A stretch of 64,000 nucleotides of DNA from Polaribacter sp. WD7 (lineage in GTDB: Bacteria > Bacteroidota > Bacteroidia > Flavobacteriales > Flavobacteriaceae): NCBI RefSeq assembly GCF_003335085.1, contig NZ_QPEJ01000018.1, positions 1-64,000 of the forward strand, written 5' to 3'. Positions 61,421 to 64,000 of the stretch are shown here, in pieces. The position numbers were made by a program, and so were the translations under genes. Position 1 is the stretch's first letter. Each line of letters begins with the position of its first letter. A model generated the notes under the pieces. The model was not told the DNA's origin and made no database searches. It was given only the letters and a program-made list of their open reading frames with translations.

Positions 61421-61588
61421 CTAGAAAGAGTCAAACCCTCCACCAGGAGTGTCAATACTTTGTGCTTGAGCTCTTTTAGGATTTAAAATTAAATACGTAC
61501 CTAAAGAGGTAAGTGCTGCATATTTGCCGTAATTACCTAGTTTTTTTAAAGCTTCTTTTCTTGAAATTTCTTTGTTCTTCTTCTTCAT
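61421..61588 (-). CDS. Tiny RK-signal protein paired with a T9SS protein (copy 2)
   Basis: A 55-residue homologue of the protein at 15400. It reads MKKKNKEISRKEALKKLG, then NYGKYAALTSLGTYLILNP, then KRAQAQS and a short tail ending PGGGFDSF. The core from RKEALKK to AQAQS matches copy 1 at almost every position, while the tail after AQAQS differs. The ATG is 1 bp after the stop of the T9SS protein on the same strand. Confidence 0.75.
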   Translation of the reverse strand: MKKKNKEISRKEALKKLGNYGKYAALTSLGTYLILNPKRAQAQSIDTPGGGFDSF

Positions 61589-61589
61589 A

Positions 61590-64000
61590 CTACTCAATAA
61601 TTATTTTTTTAGTGATACTTCTTTTTTCAGAAATAACTTTTACAATATAAACCCCAGAAGCTATATCAGGTAAGCCTATAATATTGTTGGTTTTTCCAGT
61701 GATAGAAGTTTTAAAAATTTCTTTACCTAAAGTGTTGTAAATATTAATTGCTGCTTTTTGATTCACTATTCCAGTAATACTCAAATGATTATTGTCTTTT
61801 TTAATCAATTGAATAGAAGAGCTATTTTCTGAGCTATTTTTTAATGTTTTAGCTAAAGTGTGTACATAAAATCGCCCAATTGAATTTACATCTTCTTGTA
61901 AAGTAACTCTGTAACTATTATCATTAGTCGAATTCAACTTTTTAAAAGCATTTGTTACTTTATCTTCTAAATAGATGTCTATATTTTCTGGGAAATCAAC
62001 AGCATTTATAGAGAATATAATATCTTTATCTTTTTTTGCTGTAATATGTATTGGTATAATAGTACTTTCTATGGTTGAAAATGGTAAAGATTGAATGGTG
62101 TAATTTTTACCATCAGAATTTTCAATCAAATGTGTATTTACATCAAAAGAAGCACCATTAAAATTTTCAATATCTTCATTTTTATCAAAGCCTTTAGTGG
62201 CGGTTTTACTAAAAATAATATCTGTATTTACGGTAGTTTTATCTTCTAAAACTGATAATTTTATAAATGGTGTTGTAGCTGATGATTTTGCAAAAATATG
62301 AGTTCCAGAACTGGGTTTAGTACTTCTTTTCTGCTCATCAAAAAGTAAAATAGTATTCGCATTTGGTCTTACAAAAAAACCTTGTCCTGGAGGTAAAAAC
62401 TTTTCAGTAGATGTAACTAAATTGGTAGTAGCTACATATTTTGATTGAGAATTATCCCAAGTGTAGGCTGCAGGAATTACTAGCTTTGATGCATTCTCTG
62501 TTAAAAAATTGTTTCCGCTATTTTTATTTAAAGGATAATAGGCTGCAAAAGAATTACCAATAGCATTCCATTGATTTCCAATAACATTTTTATTAATATC
62601 ATCTACATGTAAGTTTCCAGTAAAAATAACAGCTCCGTCAGTAGCTCTAGAAACAATATATCCTGTTCCTACTTCAAATGCATTACTACTATTGGTGTTT
62701 TCATTAAAATATTGCCATCTATTACCAGGTGCATTTAAGCTTTCATAATACCCAATTGCATACCTATCTGGATTAGCAGCTGTGTTAACACGAATATTAT
62801 TGATTGCGTTTTGAGCAAAAGGAACTATCAATTGATTTTGAACTACAGGAGATACTAAACTCCATCTATTAGCCAATAAGCCTCCTCTTGCATAATTGAT
62901 TGTTCCTGTAGTACTTCCTTTTACCAATAAAACTCCACTGTCGTTTTCATCAGAAGTAATAATAAACTCATCAGAATTTGAAAAATCTCCGTTTACAGTA
63001 ATCGAAGCGTCTGTTCTTATAATTGTTCTTCCTAAAACAGTTAAATCATTCACTTCTATATTCGGTAAATCTACACTTACAGCACTACCTGATGTAATAA
63101 CCACATTATCCGTCGTTACCGGTATTCTACCTAAACTCCATTTGCTTACATCAGACCACTGCCCTCCTCTTATACTTGAGTAATTATTGGTGTTATTTGC
63201 TAAGGTTGTAAAACTTTTTACTTCACCATAGGCAATTCCAGATGTATTTATAGCATAACTTCTGTAATAATAAGTTGTACTTAAATTTAAACCTGTAATT
63301 ACTTCTGAAAAAGGGCCTAGATTTGTTCCGTTTTCATTTTGAATAACAGCTGTACCTCCAATAGTTGGATTTGTATTGGTTGATGAATATACAATACCTC
63401 TTTCGGTTACAGATGTTCCTCCTAAACCTAAGACTTCTCCACCTAAAGTTGCAAAAGAACCGTTAATTAAAGTAGCATCTGCAGTTGTTGTATTTGCTAA
63501 AGTTATATTTATATCTGATAAGGTTATCCAGCGAATACTATTGTTAGGTATATGAGTAGATGAAATACCAGAAACTGTAATTACAGGAGCGTTATAGGTA
63601 ATTGATAACCCATGATCTCCATTTGCAAATAAAGTTGTGTTTCCATTATCAAAATTTGAATCTGTATCTACCAACAACCTTACTTTATTAATGATAATGT
63701 TTGCACAAGCTGCCATAGTAAAATCAATACTAAACGTATCATCAAAGTTAGATTTTGTAACTTTTAACTCACGTTCCATTCTTGTGATATTAACTGAAGG
63801 TACTTCTGAATTTGAAAGAGGTGTTGCACATAATTTACCAGAACCTCCAACCATTACATAGGATTTATTACTACTAAAAGTTCCTGTATTTAACGAATTT
63901 GTAGCAGCTAAATTGCCAATATAAACACGGATACTATCGTTAATTGTGTGCGACTGTTTTTGTAGTAATCGCTGATTTTCGTCTCTACCAATACCTATGA
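61590..64000 (-). CDS. T9SS-sorted surface protein, 5' end outside the window
   Basis: The frame stays open through 64000; upstream of an internal Met at 63854 it reads IGIGRDENQRLLQKQSHTIN, then DSIRVYIGNLAATNSLNTGT, so the start lies beyond the window. Visible parts: a fibronectin-like segment (SFATLGGEVLGLGGTSVTER, then ITGLNLSTTYYYRSYAINTS), a module beginning RGGQWSDVSKWSLGRIPVTT that matches the protein at 12314, an IGNSFAAYYPLNK segment, and a type A T9SS tail (IYNTLGKEIFKTS to SGVYIVKVISEKRSITKKI). It should be a cell-surface or secreted protein. Confidence 0.85.
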   Translation of the reverse strand, partial: IGIGRDENQRLLQKQSHTINDSIRVYIGNLAATNSLNTGTFSSNKSYVMVGGSGKLCATPLSNSEVPSVNITRMERELKVTKSNFDDTFSIDFTMAACANIIINKVRLLVDTDSNFDNGNTTLFANGDHGLSITYNAPVITVSGISSTHIPNNSIRWITLSDINITLANTTTADATLINGSFATLGGEVLGLGGTSVTERGIVYSSTNTNPTIGGTAVIQNENGTNLGPFSEVITGLNLSTTYYYRSYAINTSGIAYGEVKSFTTLANNTNNYSSIRGGQWSDVSKWSLGRIPVTTDNVVITSGSAVSVDLPNIEVNDLTVLGRTIIRTDASITVNGDFSNSDEFIITSDENDSGVLLVKGSTTGTINYARGGLLANRWSLVSPVVQNQLIVPFAQNAINNIRVNTAANPDRYAIGYYESLNAPGNRWQYFNENTNSSNAFEVGTGYIVSRATDGAVIFTGNLHVDDINKNVIGNQWNAIGNSFAAYYPLNKNSGNNFLTENASKLVIPAAYTWDNSQSKYVATTNLVTSTEKFLPPGQGFFVRPNANTILLFDEQKRSTKPSSGTHIFAKSSATTPFIKLSVLEDKTTVNTDIIFSKTATKGFDKNEDIENFNGASFDVNTHLIENSDGKNYTIQSLPFSTIESTIIPIHITAKKDKDIIFSINAVDFPENIDIYLEDKVTNAFKKLNSTNDNSYRVTLQEDVNSIGRFYVHTLAKTLKNSSENSSSIQLIKKDNNHLSITGIVNQKAAINIYNTLGKEIFKTSITGKTNNIIGLPDIASGVYIVKVISEKRSITKKIIIE

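Noticed and set aside
1-64000. Search for CRISPR, prophage, insertion sequences, defence systems and rRNA
   Set aside because: No repeat-spacer array, transposase, integrase, phage structural gene, restriction or abortive-infection gene, or rRNA segment was seen.

Overview
The window looks like chromosomal DNA of a marine-type Flavobacteriaceae bacterium (Bacteroidota), broadly Polaribacter/Tenacibaculum-like. The evidence is AT-rich DNA, type IX secretion (T9SS) C-terminal sorting tails, SusC/FecCD-like carboxypeptidase-regulatory-like plus plug barrel receptors, a moxR-bat operon, TAnnTTTG-type -7 boxes, few Shine-Dalgarno sites, and flavobacterial families such as DUF5694, DUF6370, DUF2452 and MbnP. 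The genus is an inference. No phage, insertion sequence, CRISPR array or rRNA is visible; one tRNA (Cys) is present.

Layout. 1-1.8 kb: an AraC regulator next to a small redox regulon (thioredoxin, a 33-residue CxxC protein, the start of an AhpD/carboxymuconolactone decarboxylase-like protein) with two nearly identical promoter/operator copies. 1.8-6.3 kb: a GH26 mannanase-like lipoprotein, a Crp-like regulator, a decayed barrel gene, BrnQ and an alpha/beta hydrolase. 6.3-12.1 kb: tandem membrane-anchored AraC regulators, then a serine hydrolase and a TonB-dependent receptor, separated by a three-copy 12-mer that could be an operator or a hairpin. 12.3-21.7 kb: a large T9SS-sorted Ig-like protein with a tiny RK-signal protein, a lipoprotein, a TPR-AraC sensor, DUF5694, a second serine hydrolase, and a secreted nucleoside-hydrolase-like protein.

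21.7-28.4 kb: thiL; an overlapping four-gene operon (two choice-of-anchor-B/LVIVD proteins, a seven-bladed propeller lipoprotein, MbnP); lpxH. 28.5-37 kb: the moxR-DUF58-batA-batB-batC-batD-batE operon. 37.1-40.7 kb: a bicarbonate-type transport locus (SulP, SbtA, LysR). 40.7-52.1 kb: CvpA, a TlpA-like protein, EamA, YraN, an outer-membrane protein, LD-carboxypeptidase, metG, an HDAC-like protein, lipocalin, OmpA and LysE. 52.2-56.6 kb: M1 peptidase, S8 peptidase and MBL hydrolase in one operon. 56.7-61.4 kb: a 59-residue membrane protein, tRNA-Cys, folB, DUF2452, VOC, a zinc ribbon protein, glnS and two small proteins. 61.4-64 kb: a second T9SS protein/tiny RK protein pair that runs off the window.

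Two signals deserve most attention. First, the T9SS adhesin plus 55-63-residue RK-signal peptide pair occurs twice, 46 kb apart, with 1-2 bp between the genes. Second, a dispersed palindromic repeat (GTCAnTTCGAGTGATT to GTATCGAGAACT) occurs four times; one copy is translated in frame inside metG.
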